Positions 26,443 through 37,649 are shown, counted from the first letter of the stretch. The stretch: DNA of 64,000 nt from Bifidobacterium sp. (GCF_022647885.1 NZ_JALCLM010000001.1:124001-188000); one strand, 5' to 3'. The notes: generated by a model from the letters alone, not told the origin. Translations and numbers: made by a program.

Positions 26443-26484
26443 TATCGCTCTGTGAAAGGCTATCATGCCTCTCATAGAGCGATA
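26443..26484 (-). terminator. Hairpin between DEAD-box helicase and HAD genes
   Basis: TATCGCTCT (26443-26451) pairs with AGAGCGATA (26476-26484), with additional inner pairing of GTGAAAGG and CCTCTCAT. It follows the helicase stop by about 17 bp. No long U-run follows, so terminator strength is uncertain. Confidence 0.55.
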
Positions 26485-26500
26485 GGGAGATTAAGCTGGC

Positions 26501-28144
26501 TCAGCGGCCGGAATTGCGGAATGGAGCTTTGCCACCACTACGCTTATGCGAATGTCGGAAAGAATGATTCGTCTCAGATGAACTTGCGCTCGTCTGCTTG
26601 TTATTGCGTCGTCTGGAATCAGCTGACTTAGGTGCATGAGTCCGCTCGGAACGTGGTCCGTCAAAACGACCGTCGCGTGAACGAGAGCCTTGTGACCTAG
26701 AACCGCGTGATCTAGAACCCTGCGAGCCGCGTCCTCCACGCCCTTGACGCGGTGGACGAGATTCAGGCAACGTCCAACCCGAAACCAGCGGTGCATGTTG
26801 TCCAACCAACTTTTCGACAGCTGGGGAGTCACTCGTCACCGAGAGAGCTTTGGCTTCAATACCTGCAGCGCGCAGCAAGCGGCGCACATCGCGACGCTGA
26901 TCTGGGAGCACTAAGGTCACCACATCACCCTCATGACCCGCACGAGCAGTACGTCCAGAACGGTGTAGGAATGATTTTGCGTCTGCCGGTGGGTCAACCT
27001 GTACAACCAATTCCACGCCGCTGACATCTACACCACGAGCAGCTACGTCGGTGGCAACTAGCACTCGAACGTCGCCCTCACTGAAAGCACTGAGGTTTCT
27101 ATCTCGCTGATTCTGCGAAAGATTTCCATGAAGCTCTGCTGCAGGAATGCCATTATCGGTCAGATTCTGAGCAAGTTTCTTTGCCTGATGCTTAGTTCTG
27201 GTGAAGAGAATGCGCTTACCTGAACCTGAGGCAAGAGCCCTTACCAGCTGATGCTTCTGTCCCAATGTGGTTTCAAAAATGTGGTGAGTCATCTGTGTCA
27301 CCTGCGCAGTAGCAGAATCCACAGTATGAACCTTAGGATCATTGAGGAAGCGATTTACCAGTGCATCTACACCGTGATCAAGCGTGGCTGAGAACAACAT
27401 GCGCTGTCCATCAGCAGATACCTGCTCAAGCAAGCGTTCTACGGCTGGCAAGAAGCCCATATCTGCCATCTCATCAGCCTCATCGAGAACTGTGATCTCA
27501 ACGTGTTCCAAGGTAAGGAGGTGCTGCCTCAACAAATCTTCGAGACGTCCAGGGCAAGCAACAACGATATCTGCGCCAGCACGGAGAGCATCTACTTGGC
27601 GGTTCTGACGAACGCCTCCATAAATGGTGGTGGTGCTCAGTCTGCATGTTGCAGCAAGTGGTTCAATAACTTCATTAATCTGATTGGCAAGCTCACGAGT
27701 TGGAGCCAAAACCAAAGCGCGAGGGCTAGGCAATGGACCCCGACTGCGACCGGCGCTACGATTGCTGCGTCCGCGGCTGTTATGACCCTTGCCACGGTGG
27801 AAATCGTCGCTCCCACCACGCTTGATGAGATCCTGCTCATACTCTTGAATTTCGCGGTCTACAGCAGCAGGACTCTGCGTGCTCAAACGTGTAATGAGAG
27901 GGATAGTAAAGGCCAGAGTCTTACCTGAACCGGTCTTACCGCGCCCGAGTATGTCGCGACCTGCAAGAGCATCAGGAATGGTGTCAACCTGAATTGGGAA
28001 AGCAGTGCTTTTGCCGTCTGCAGCAAGTGCTGCAACGAGAACGTGAGGAACACCGAGCTCAGCAAAAGAAGTATCTGAGGAAGTGTTTGAATCAGTAGTA
28101 GAAGTTGAATTAATAGTATGTGATGCAGCTTTGGTGTTTGACAC
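26501..28144 (-). CDS. DEAD-box ATP-dependent RNA helicase
   Basis: 547 residues. After a Ser/Thr-rich N-terminus come the Q-motif region TAFPIQVDTIPDAL, motif I in GRGKTGSGKT, PTRELANQI, the DEAD box VLDEADEMADMGF, SAT in MLFSATLDHG, and motif VI HRSGRTARAG. An unusual insert of about 40 basic Ser/Arg/Gly residues follows motif I. The C-terminus is a long Arg/Gly/Ser-rich, RNA-binding-like tail ending KRSGGKAPFRNSG. It should unwind RNA in ribosome assembly, RNA decay or cold adaptation. A leader of about 220 bp with a small hairpin precedes it; regulation through that leader is possible but not shown. Confidence 0.95.
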   Translation of the reverse strand: MSNTKAASHTINSTSTTDSNTSSDTSFAELGVPHVLVAALAADGKSTAFPIQVDTIPDALAGRDILGRGKTGSGKTLAFTIPLITRLSTQSPAAVDREIQEYEQDLIKRGGSDDFHRGKGHNSRGRSNRSAGRSRGPLPSPRALVLAPTRELANQINEVIEPLAATCRLSTTTIYGGVRQNRQVDALRAGADIVVACPGRLEDLLRQHLLTLEHVEITVLDEADEMADMGFLPAVERLLEQVSADGQRMLFSATLDHGVDALVNRFLNDPKVHTVDSATAQVTQMTHHIFETTLGQKHQLVRALASGSGKRILFTRTKHQAKKLAQNLTDNGIPAAELHGNLSQNQRDRNLSAFSEGDVRVLVATDVAARGVDVSGVELVVQVDPPADAKSFLHRSGRTARAGHEGDVVTLVLPDQRRDVRRLLRAAGIEAKALSVTSDSPAVEKLVGQHAPLVSGWTLPESRPPRQGRGGRGSQGSRSRGSRSQGSRSRDGRFDGPRSERTHAPKSADSRRRNNKQTSASSSETNHSFRHSHKRSGGKAPFRNSGR

Positions 28145-28262
28145 CGGTTACCTTTCATTAAGGAATGATTCCAGCGGCGTTGTTATCAGGCCGCGCGGCC
28201 GCGAGCAAGGCCAATGATTTCGTGGAAAATTCCCGATAACCGAAGCGTTCAAGCGACATGGT

Positions 28263-28280
28263 GGGATTCGACTGAATCCC
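28263..28280 (-). promoter_or_regulatory. Small hairpin in the leader of the DEAD-box helicase gene
   Basis: GGGATTC (28263-28269), GACT loop, GAATCCC (28274-28280), about 120 bp upstream of the helicase ATG. The rest of 28145-28365 also holds a CG-rich palindromic patch (GCCGCGCGGCCGC). Cold-shock helicase genes often carry structured leaders; here it is only a suggestion. Confidence 0.35.
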
Positions 28281-28365
28281 GAGCAAAGATTCACTATAGC
28301 ATAGCGAGGCCATAACACCGAATGATGATGTCTAAAAGCAGTATTGAGTAGTCAGGCTAAGCGTG

Positions 28366-28947
28366 TCAGCGCAAACCCCAGATAATCAATGATTTCGATG
28401 CTGGGAAGATGTCTTCGTTAGACTCGTCAGAGTCCTGCACACTATGCTCCGCCTCTTCCATATGCCGATGTAGCTCGCGGCGCCATAGACGGGCTCTCTC
28501 CGAGCGCTGGATTTCAATGACCTGCCCATCCACACCGGCAGCGAAAATGCTCGAACCTTCAGGCTTACGCAAACGTCTTAATTGCCGCCGAAGTTGCCTA
28601 TTTTCTTCAGCCAGTTCGAGAATTCTGGTGATGCCAGCAAGATTGATGGATTCTTCCTGACTCATATATTGAGCTTGGCAAAGTCTGTCTAAATCTCGGA
28701 TTGAATATCTGCGAGCGCCACCTTCAGTGCGTTTAGGCACTATGAGCCGCAAACGATCATATTGTCGCAAGGTCTGAGGGTGAATATCTGCCAAGTCAGC
28801 AACTTGACCAACGGTGAGTACAGGAAGATCAATATCTATACCAACGTCGTCGGCTCCATCCAAGTCAACGTGACCTTCAACCAAGGAGCGCGCGCAGATG
28901 AGATACATCTGTCTGATTTCTCTCGCTATCGTTGCCACACCCCTCAC
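28366..28947 (-). CDS. hspR: HspR heat-shock repressor (MerR family)
   Basis: Up to 193 residues. The MerR-type helix-turn-helix begins LTVGQVADLADIHPQTLRQYDRL and continues IVPKRTEGGARRYSIRDL, followed by a helical region with KPEGSSIFAAG. In actinobacteria HspR binds HAIR sequences with DnaK as co-repressor and represses the dnaK operon. It lies directly behind dnaJ, the standard order. The GTG at 28945-28947 is one possible start; a GTG nine bases later and the ATG at 28906-28908 are also plausible, so the N-terminal 13 residues are uncertain. A HAIR-like site is present before dnaK. Confidence 0.93.
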   Translation of the reverse strand: MRGVATIAREIRQMYLICARSLVEGHVDLDGADDVGIDIDLPVLTVGQVADLADIHPQTLRQYDRLRLIVPKRTEGGARRYSIRDLDRLCQAQYMSQEESINLAGITRILELAEENRQLRRQLRRLRKPEGSSIFAAGVDGQVIEIQRSERARLWRRELHRHMEEAEHSVQDSDESNEDIFPASKSLIIWGLR

Positions 28948-29059
28948 CTCTCTTTCATATGAAGCTCTATCTCGGATTCGTATCTGTTTAGTTAGCTATT
29001 AGTGTGACAATCTCCCCCTCGCAGATGCCACGAGGCACATTGAGAAGGGGGAGTAATCG

Positions 29060-30085
29060 TCATTTTGCTTCAGGCGTTAAGCGTTGCTCACTAATTTCAG
29101 CAGCGAATGATTCACTGTCGTTATCGAATTCTCGGAGCATTTTCTTTTGCTTAATGCTGAGCTTATGTGGAAGAGCAACTCGTAGGGTTGCTACTAAATC
29201 GCCCTTACCTTTGGTGTTGTGCACACCTTTTCCAGAGATACGTATTTCTGTACCTGTTGTGGATCCAGAAGGAACTTTGACAGTAATAGTTTCCCCGTCT
29301 ACATCCAAGGCTTCGACTTTCGCACCCAAAGCCGCTTCGGCGACTGTCACTGGCAGATCCATCAGCACGTCAAGACCATGCAGCGTGAAATGCTCGCTCT
29401 CCTTGACGTGCACGGTGAGATACAAATCACCATTGGCACCACCGTGCTGACCTGGATGACCTTTGCCTGCCAACCGGATCTTCTGCCCATCATTTACACC
29501 AGCTGGCAGGTGAGTCTTGAACTTGGTACCGCCGACGCTCAATGAGACCGTCGCACCCTTCACAGCCTGACGAAAGCTCAGCGTGATTGAAGAGTTTCGG
29601 TCGGCACCTGCTACTGCCTGCGGCTGCTGTTGCGCACGTTGATATCCACGTCTTGAGGAACCGCCACCAGCACCTCCGAAGGAGGAGAAGATATCTGAGA
29701 AATCAGGCTGCCCTCCTCCGGATGTTGAGAAGCGTACTCGTGGATCCCCTTGTGCTCCCCCAGCTCCGCCAAACATGGAACCGAAGATGTCCTGGAAGCT
29801 ATTAGCGTCAAAACCTTGTTGGCTTGAGCCTCCTGCAAAACGGGCTCCGCCCATGCCAAACTGCCGAATTGCATCATACTTTTGACGCTGCTCTTTATTA
29901 CGAAGCACATCGTATGCCTCAGAGATATTTTTGAACTTCTCTTCGGCTGCGGCACCCTTATTAAGATCAGGGTGATATTGGCGTGCCAGCTTGCGGTATG
30001 CCTTGGTTATCTCCGTTTCGCTGGCATCCTTAGAGACACCCAGAACCTTATAAAAGTCCTTGTTCAGCCATTCATTCTCAGCCAT
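29060..30085 (-). CDS. dnaJ: Co-chaperone DnaJ lacking the Cys-rich zinc domain
   Basis: 341 residues. The J domain is at residues 10-75 with the HPD motif at 38-40 ([10 protein letters not shown]). A Gly/Phe/Ser-rich linker follows ([14 protein letters not shown] and repeats), then directly the two beta-barrel substrate-binding subdomains ([20 protein letters not shown]). The four CxxCxGxG zinc repeats of type I DnaJ are absent, making it a type II (CbpA-like) protein, as known for DnaJ1 in bifidobacterial dnaK operons. It stimulates DnaK ATPase and delivers clients. GGGGAGG precedes the ATG. It lies 49 bp after grpE and 112 bp before hspR. Confidence 0.96.
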   Translation of the reverse strand: MAENEWLNKDFYKVLGVSKDASETEITKAYRKLARQYHPDLNKGAAAEEKFKNISEAYDVLRNKEQRQKYDAIRQFGMGGARFAGGSSQQGFDANSFQDIFGSMFGGAGGAQGDPRVRFSTSGGGQPDFSDIFSSFGGAGGGSSRRGYQRAQQQPQAVAGADRNSSITLSFRQAVKGATVSLSVGGTKFKTHLPAGVNDGQKIRLAGKGHPGQHGGANGDLYLTVHVKESEHFTLHGLDVLMDLPVTVAEAALGAKVEALDVDGETITVKVPSGSTTGTEIRISGKGVHNTKGKGDLVATLRVALPHKLSIKQKKMLREFDNDSESFAAEISEQRLTPEAK

Positions 30086-30134
30086 TTATGCCTCCCCGCT
30101 TGATGATGGTCGTATTGTTCGTTTCTTGGACCTT

Positions 30135-30796
30135 TCAGTCAGCCTGCGATGGAGCACCCTGTGGGGATGCAACCACTACTCGAGCCGCACGGACAACCCT
30201 GTCTCCAATTCGGTATCCGGATTCGACAACCGTATCGACAGTTTCTTTCTTAGCGGTGGCATCTGGCTTGTGGAGAATAGCCTCATGCTGAGTTGGATCG
30301 AAATCTTCTCCAGCTTTGCCGAATTTCTCTACACCAAATTTCTCAAAGGTCTTATCGATCTTCGCGCTAACCGCTTGGAAGGACTCATCCATTTCACCGT
30401 GCTGACGGATTCTGTCAATGTCATCGAGAGCTGGCAACAATGCGCTCAGCACATCGATAATGCCGTGTTGGCGGAATCGATCCTGCTCTTTGACAGTGCG
30501 ATTACGGAAGTTGATAAATTCGGCTCTCTCGCGTTGCAATGCATCGAGATATCCGGCGGCTTCCTGCTTCGCCTTACCGAGATCAGTCAACCCATCCTGA
30601 CTCTGATCCGTTTCGCCCTGCTCTGTTGCAGATTGTTCATTCTGCTTACTTGCGTCAGCAGCGTTTGAGTTTTTGGAGTCGGTCGGATTGGATTTGGCAC
30701 CATCCTCTGGGGATGCTGATTCACCGCTGTTGTTAGCAGCTAGTGAATCAGCGTCAGGCATATCCCTCAGGTAATCGTCCTTATCGAACTCGGACA

Positions 30797-30797
<1 letters not shown>
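30135..30797 (-). CDS. grpE: Nucleotide exchange factor GrpE
   Basis: About 220 residues. An acidic disordered N-terminus precedes a long coiled-coil helix (KAKQEAAGYLDALQRERAEFINFRNRT) and the C-terminal beta domain with IDKTFEKFGVEKF and VVESGYRIGDRVVRAARVVV. GrpE releases ADP from DnaK. The ATG at 30795-30797 shares a base with the TGA of dnaK (TGATG); the GTG immediately before it is an alternative. The N-terminal half is Gln/Asn/Ser-rich, longer than in E. coli GrpE. Confidence 0.96.
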
Positions 30798-32668
<1,871 letters not shown>

Positions 32669-32780
32669 ATCATTTCCTCCTGGTTGTACTCGTACGAGAT
32701 CATTTCATCTCGCACCTTCACGGTTTCCCGCTCACGTTCCTGGGCAGGGTCAATATCTGTATTAACCTCTGCTCTCGAAA

Positions 32781-32801
32781 CTTGAGCCTACATCACTCAA
32801 C
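32781..32801. promoter_or_regulatory. HAIR-type HspR operator before dnaK
   Basis: CTTGAGC-N7-ACTCAAC matches the known HAIR consensus CTTGAGT-N7-ACTCAAG with one mismatch at the end of each arm. On the minus strand a TTAATAC-like -10 follows, so HspR bound here would block the dnaK promoter. The remainder of the 280-bp gap 32669-32948 holds no gene. Confidence 0.88.
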
Positions 32802-32948
32802 TTCTGAAGGCAAACGAATATTCCCAGTTTTCTTAAAACCTACAAACTATGGAGGAATTCATCTGAAACACAGGACACAGCAAGTCCTCAGAGCTGGCGC
32901 GCGAGGAGCACTACCGCTGCAGCTGAAACCAATATGGAAACCAGCGAT

Positions 32949-33545
32949 TTAGAGCCAAGCTGCAAAACCGCGTTCAAGCAAAGGGGTATGAAGCATGATG
33001 AGTGTGCCGTAACCGAATAACACCAGTAAGAACAACCCTTCAGGCATCAAAAACCAAGAAGCAACAACTAAGGATGCCAGCAGCGCATCGATAATCACCA
33101 TAATCACCGTCTGCTTAGCACGCGATATGCCGATTATTACAGAGTTTTTGAGCGTAGTGCCCACCGAGTTTTCAAAACGAGCCTGTAAAGCCCAAACCCA
33201 AAGCCAGGCGATGTACCAAATAACAGAAAAAGAAATCTTAACGATAAGCAATGGCGTGAACTGAAGAAAAATCCAGGCATATACCAATACCACCCCGCTC
33301 AAAGCAAAGGGCACCCACAACAAGGTCGACTGAACAAAATTCTTCTTAAAGGAACTGAAAAAATTAGCAGTCACATGCCCACGAGCCTCAAGTGACTTAC
33401 GTCCGGCATCATGAGCAGCAGTCATCGCTGCACCGACTGTGACAATTGGCAAGCTGGTCACTATAAGCAGCACGTTAATCCAAATAGCATCGACCATAGC
33501 GGACAACCCGCGCATAAAAGGTGAATCAGGTAAAAACATGCCCAT
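32949..33545 (-). CDS. DUF624/YesL-like membrane protein
   Basis: About 198 residues from the ATG at 33543-33545, which follows GGGGG. It contains four to five hydrophobic segments (IWINVLLIVTSLPIVTVGAAM; LWVPFALSGVVLVYAWIF; GLFLLVLFGYGTLIML) and the conserved LPIVTVGAAMTAAHDAGRK motif typical of the YesL/DUF624 family. YesL-type genes are usually found beside carbohydrate ABC transporter genes. Here it is divergent from a sugar-binding lipoprotein gene, consistent with that, but its function is unknown. Confidence 0.85.
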   Translation of the reverse strand: MGMFLPDSPFMRGLSAMVDAIWINVLLIVTSLPIVTVGAAMTAAHDAGRKSLEARGHVTANFFSSFKKNFVQSTLLWVPFALSGVVLVYAWIFLQFTPLLIVKISFSVIWYIAWLWVWALQARFENSVGTTLKNSVIIGISRAKQTVIMVIIDALLASLVVASWFLMPEGLFLLVLFGYGTLIMLHTPLLERGFAAWL

Positions 33546-33804
33546 AAGAACCCCCTGCTGTGACTTCAATGTCAAGTTACATCAACAACTACCATGCAAC
33601 GATCACCCGCCAATATATACAGAAAAGCATTATTGCTCCATATAAGCAGGCAACTATGAGAACGTATACATCAACTCCTGCTCATCATACATTGTCAAGC
33701 TTAAACCCGCGATAAATGGCGTTATTATTCATGTCACTGAATGAAGCAAAAAGGCGATACATCCGCGCAAATCACCACTCCACCGCATGTCGCCAAATAT
33801 AAAT

Positions 33805-33818
33805 GCTATCGTTTTCAT
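33805..33818. promoter_or_regulatory. Candidate LacI-type operator before the first alpha-glucoside binding gene
   Basis: GCTATCGTTTTCAT, about 115 bp before the ATG at 33931. ATCGTTTTCAT recurs before the permease operon (39805-39818), and a GTTTTCA relative occurs at 40093-40106. A short dyad CTGAGA-N5-TCTCAG (33820-33836) follows immediately. The probable regulator is the LacI protein encoded at 41791. Confidence 0.55.
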
Positions 33819-33930
33819 TCTGAGAGCAATTCTCAGCTACATAGTGACTCGCACATCGAAGTGCACAAAGTTATTGACACGAAGTCGTGCAGATAACAAC
33901 GAGTCCAACATCCACATCAGGAGGGGATTA

Positions 33931-35289
33931 ATGAGGAGACTCAAGACTATCGCCGCTGCAGGTATAGCCGTCATCATTGGATTAGGAGGCCTGAGCGCTT
34001 GCGGCGGCAGCACTGCAAGCAGCGACAAAGGTCATGTGTATTTTCTCAATGGCAAACCAGAAGTAGTAGATCAACTCAAACAGTTGGCCGAGGACTACAC
34101 CAAAAAAACTGGGGTGCAGGTTGATATCCAAACGGCAGCATCGGGGAGCTACGAATCCACACTCACCTCGGAACTCTCCAAAAGCAATGCTCCGACAATG
34201 TTCACGGTTGCAGGATATGACGAATTCGCAAAATATAAGCAGTATCTCAAACCTATTCAAGACACCGATGTCTACAAATTAATGTCCGCAGAAGGTAAAG
34301 CAAACGCACACCAAGATGCTGACGGGACATACACAATGCCTTACGCAGCAGAGTGGTACGGCATCATCTATAACAAGAAAATTATCAAGGATTACGCTTC
34401 GAAAAGTTATGCCCTTATCAAGAGCGACGCAGACATCACTAATTACGCCACGTTGAAGAAGGTGGCAGAAGACATTCAGAAACACAAGGATGATCTGGGC
34501 ATCAAAGCAGCCTTCGCCACTCCTGGTCTAGATTCCTCGGGCTCATATCGCTTCGCCGCACATATGACTCGCATACCTCTGTTCTACGAATTCAAGGACG
34601 CTAACAGCACCTTCGAGGAGACCATCAAAGGCACGTATCTGAAGAATTACAAAGACCTGTTTGACCTAGAGATGAAAAACAGTCCAACCCAGGCCACACT
34701 GCTCAGCTCAAAATCCTATGACGATGTCACTGCCGAATTTGCACTTGGCGATGTGGCCTTCTATCCCAACGGTATCTGGGCTTACACGCAAATCAAAGAT
34801 CACAACGTAGCCGATGATGATCTGGGAATGCTCCCCTATTACATGGGCATCAAGGGTGAGGAAAATTACGGCCCAGCTTCTGTGTATGACGCTTCTTGGG
34901 CGATCAATTCTAAGGCAGATGAAAAAGATCAACAAGCCTCTCTCGACTTCATCAAATGGATGGTCAGCAGCGAAGAAGGGAAAAAGACACTAAGCAAGGA
35001 GATGGGCTTATCCGTTCCCTTCACGACCTTCACAGATGAATATCAGCCCAGTAACCCTCTACTCACTGCCGCCAGAGCTTACGAAAAGGCAGGAAAGCAA
35101 GACGTTCGCAGCTTCCCACTCCCAAGCCCACAATGGCAGGAAGATCTGACCAGTGCATTGACCGAATATGCACAAGGCACAGGGAAATGGGATGCTTTCA
35201 CATCAACCTTTACCAAGGAGTGGAAGAGCGAATGGGCAAACAACAAATCCGAACTCGGACTACTACCCGAATCGCAAAAATTCAACTAA
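33931..35289 (+). CDS. Sugar ABC transporter binding lipoprotein (MalE-type, first paralogue)
   Basis: 452 residues from ATG 33931, directly after AGGAGGGG. The lipoprotein signal has basic MRRLKT, a hydrophobic core and lipobox LSAC. The mature protein is a family 1 oligosaccharide-binding domain: HVYFLNGKPEVVDQLKQLAE, VQVDIQTAASGSYESTL, AEWYGIIYNKKI and SFPLPSPQWQEDL near the C-terminus. It is clearly paralogous to the protein at 40210. No permease genes follow; instead a GH13 glucosidase gene comes next, after a strong hairpin. It probably uses the permease pair at 37.8-39.5 kb. The substrate is probably an alpha-glucoside or maltooligosaccharide. Confidence 0.93.
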   Translation: MRRLKTIAAAGIAVIIGLGGLSACGGSTASSDKGHVYFLNGKPEVVDQLKQLAEDYTKKTGVQVDIQTAASGSYESTLTSELSKSNAPTMFTVAGYDEFAKYKQYLKPIQDTDVYKLMSAEGKANAHQDADGTYTMPYAAEWYGIIYNKKIIKDYASKSYALIKSDADITNYATLKKVAEDIQKHKDDLGIKAAFATPGLDSSGSYRFAAHMTRIPLFYEFKDANSTFEETIKGTYLKNYKDLFDLEMKNSPTQATLLSSKSYDDVTAEFALGDVAFYPNGIWAYTQIKDHNVADDDLGMLPYYMGIKGEENYGPASVYDASWAINSKADEKDQQASLDFIKWMVSSEEGKKTLSKEMGLSVPFTTFTDEYQPSNPLLTAARAYEKAGKQDVRSFPLPSPQWQEDLTSALTEYAQGTGKWDAFTSTFTKEWKSEWANNKSELGLLPESQKFN

Positions 35290-35395
35290 CAACGAAGTCC
35301 CATTAACCACACTGATTTGACACTGCGTAACTATTCGGGTGCGTATCCTCGCATCCAGATAGGCGAAAAGCGGCATATCAACAAGAAAATACAAC

Positions 35396-35429
35396 AGGCT
35401 GCTGCGACGAATTCTCATCGCAGCAGCCT
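35396..35429 (+). terminator. Hairpin between binding lipoprotein and GH13 genes
   Basis: AGGCTGCTGCGA (35396-35407) and TCGCAGCAGCCT (35418-35429) form a perfect 12-bp stem with a 10-base loop, without a U-run. Placed 107 bp after the lipoprotein stop and 19 bp before GH13. It may stabilise the upstream mRNA end or attenuate readthrough, as described for many binding-protein genes. Confidence 0.6.
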
Positions 35430-35447
35430 GCAATCGAAAGGACAGTG

Positions 35448-37208
35448 ATGACCGATAACAACCTCAACGACGACTGGTGGAAACAGGCCGTTGTGTACCA
35501 GATTTATCCACGCAGCTTCAAAGATGCCAACGGCGATGGTTTAGGGGATATCCCAGGCATCACGCAGAAAATGTCGTATCTGCGCGATCTGGGCATTGAC
35601 GCCATTTGGCTCTCACCCTTCTACCCCTCCGACCTTGCTGACGGCGGATACGACATCATCGATTACCGCAATGTCGATCCTCGCCTCGGCACCATGGATG
35701 ACTTTGATGAGATGGTCTCGACCGCACACCAGCAAGGTATCAAAGTAATTGTCGATATCGTTCCTAATCACACTGCGAACCGTCATGCTTGGTTTGTAGA
35801 AGCGTTGGCAGCTGGACGTGGCTCTGCAGCTCGTGACCGATACATCTTCAGAGAAGGATCTGGCGCTAACGGTGAACTTCCGCCCAATGACTGGCAGTCA
35901 TTATTTGGCGGCCCTGCTTGGGAGCGCGTTGAGGATGGGCAGTGGTATCTGCACATCTTTGCCAAAGAACAGCCCGACCTCAACTGGGACAATCCCGAAG
36001 TCCATGAAGAATTCAAAAAAACACTTCGCTTCTGGTCTGATCACGGAACCGATGGTTTCAGAATTGATGTAGCGCATGGCCTCGCAAAGAAGCTCGACGG
36101 TGCACCACTTAAGGATCTATCTCGCTGGGCTGTACACGATACTATGTCTCATGATGGTACCCATCCGCTGTGGGATCGCGCAGAGGTACATAGCATTTAT
36201 CGCGAATGGCGACAGGTATTTAACGAGTACAATCCTCCACGTTTTGCCGTAGGTGAGGCCTGGGTAGTTCCAGAGCATCAATACCTATATGCATCTCCCG
36301 ATGAGCTTGGTCAAGTTTTCAATTTTGAGTTCGCGAAGGCTGAATGGTTCAGCAGTGATTTCCGTACAGCAATCACAGAGGGCCTCGAGACTGCTCGCGC
36401 ATCCGGATCGACCGCGACTTGGGTAATGAGTAATCATGACATTCCCCGACATCCAAGTCGATATGGCCTGCCACAAGCACCCTCGAAGAGCTACCACCAG
36501 TTACCAAAAGATTGGGTGTTGCGCGATGGAACCAGCTATGTAGAAAATCGCGAGCGCGGAACACGTCGTGCACGAGCCGCAATCCTGATGGAAACTGCTC
36601 TCCCAGGTTCCGTATACATCTATCAGGGCGAGGAACTCGGGTTGTTTGAGGTTCCAGACATTCCTTGGGATCGATTGGAAGACCCAACACCGTTTAGAAC
36701 GCGTGGCCGTTTCACGGAGAAGGGTCGCGATGGTTGCCGTGTGCCATTACCTTGGGATTCCACAGATCTGCCCAAAGCAGCTTCATGGGATAATCATTTT
36801 GGCTCCGGAGCTTCGTTTGGCTTCTCCACGAACAACGCTCAAGAGGGATTGCCAAGTGCTGAACCACATCTCCCTCAGCCCTTGTGGTACCGAGATTTTG
36901 CGGTTGATGTTGAGCAGAATGATTCAGATTCTATGTTGTCTCTGTATAAGTCATGCTTGTCACACAGAGCCGAGCTACTCACCCCCGCCACGGATTCAAC
37001 AGTAAGCTGGCTCGACATGGGCGAGGATGTGATTGCGTATTCACGCAAAGCTGCAGACGACAGCGCATACACACGCGTCATATCCATAACCAACTTTGGA
37101 GCAACACCGATTTCCATACCCGTTGGAACTCTGCTGCTACGCTCCGATGAACTCGACAGCGAGGGGCAATTGCCGCAGGACGTCACAGTCTGGTTGGGAA
37201 TCGAATAG
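35448..37208 (+). CDS. GH13 alpha-glucosidase (oligo-1,6-glucosidase type)
   Basis: 586 residues. ATG 35448 is preferred to the GTG at 35445 by spacing from AAAGGA. GH13 conserved regions: DIVPNHT (region I), GFRIDVAHG with the nucleophile Asp (II), AVGEAWV with the acid/base Glu (III), VMSNHDIPRH (IV). The N-terminus WWKQAVVYQIYPRSFKDANGDG is typical of the alpha-glucosidase/sucrose isomerase subfamily. No signal peptide, so it acts on imported alpha-glucosides in the cytoplasm. It follows the binding-lipoprotein gene and ends at a strong terminator. Close to known bifidobacterial Agl enzymes, but linkage specificity (alpha-1,4 or 1,6) is not decided. Confidence 0.95.
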   Translation: MTDNNLNDDWWKQAVVYQIYPRSFKDANGDGLGDIPGITQKMSYLRDLGIDAIWLSPFYPSDLADGGYDIIDYRNVDPRLGTMDDFDEMVSTAHQQGIKVIVDIVPNHTANRHAWFVEALAAGRGSAARDRYIFREGSGANGELPPNDWQSLFGGPAWERVEDGQWYLHIFAKEQPDLNWDNPEVHEEFKKTLRFWSDHGTDGFRIDVAHGLAKKLDGAPLKDLSRWAVHDTMSHDGTHPLWDRAEVHSIYREWRQVFNEYNPPRFAVGEAWVVPEHQYLYASPDELGQVFNFEFAKAEWFSSDFRTAITEGLETARASGSTATWVMSNHDIPRHPSRYGLPQAPSKSYHQLPKDWVLRDGTSYVENRERGTRRARAAILMETALPGSVYIYQGEELGLFEVPDIPWDRLEDPTPFRTRGRFTEKGRDGCRVPLPWDSTDLPKAASWDNHFGSGASFGFSTNNAQEGLPSAEPHLPQPLWYRDFAVDVEQNDSDSMLSLYKSCLSHRAELLTPATDSTVSWLDMGEDVIAYSRKAADDSAYTRVISITNFGATPISIPVGTLLLRSDELDSEGQLPQDVTVWLGIE

Positions 37209-37220
37209 AAGAACTCTGCA

Positions 37221-37260
37221 ATAGGGCGTTCGGATTGGCATATTGATCCGAACGCCCTAT
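37221..37260 (+). terminator. Rho-independent-like terminator after GH13
   Basis: ATAGGGCGTTCGGAT (37221-37235) and ATCCGAACGCCCTAT (37246-37260): perfect 15-bp stem, 10-base loop, followed by TTCTAT. It lies 12 bp after the GH13 stop. Confidence 0.9.
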
Positions 37261-37310
37261 TTCTATGCCCTAATGCGCGTGCGTCATCTCCCGCACTGTG
37301 TACACGCCCC

Positions 37311-37340
37311 ACACCCACACCCACACCCACACCCACACCC
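37311..37340. repeat. Tandem ACACCC hexamer, 5 copies
   Basis: Five ACACCC units at 37311-37340 following CCCC, with more CACCC-rich sequence up to about 37374. Simple repeat in the noncoding 592-bp gap 37209-37800; prone to slippage. Confidence 0.95.
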
Positions 37341-37497
37341 AGTATGTAAACACCCACTGTGTGTAACACCCACCACAAAATACCGAGTGCGCATTCTCCC
37401 ATATCTAGAACGGAGTTTTCGGCCAGTTATGCAGTGTATTACACACTCTGGGGAAGTATGAGCCCATATGAGTACGCGAAAATCACCAGAGCGTCGG

Positions 37498-37607
37498 TTG
37501 TGTAGGGATTGTCTGGCAAATAGCGCATGCACAATTAGCAGAATCGTTGCAATTCCAGGCTTTCTTGATTCTATGGCATCGCTAGCGCAACAGTAATCCC
37601 TACACAA
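37498..37607. repeat. 110-bp noncoding element with 13-bp terminal inverted repeats (copy B)
   Basis: Ends TTGTGTAGGGATT (37498-37510) and AATCCCTACACAA (37595-37607), identical to those of copy A at 11303-11421. The interior is mostly different but again nested: TAGCG 37521-37525 with CGCTA 37580-37584, and AGAATC 37540-37545 with GATTCT 37567-37572. Short matches to copy A remain (AAATAGC near the left end; GTTG-AATTCC near the middle). It sits between the convergent GH13 and MalG-type genes. No protein-coding frame fits it. A MITE or a structured RNA are the main options. Confidence 0.7.
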
Positions 37608-37649
37608 TCGTGCATACCCCCTTGTAGTTGCGCGGATTAGCGCAATATA

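Noticed and set aside
29060-30085. Damaged dnaJ because the zinc domain is missing
   Set aside because: J domain, linker and C-terminal domains are intact; type II DnaJ is normal for bifidobacterial dnaK operons.
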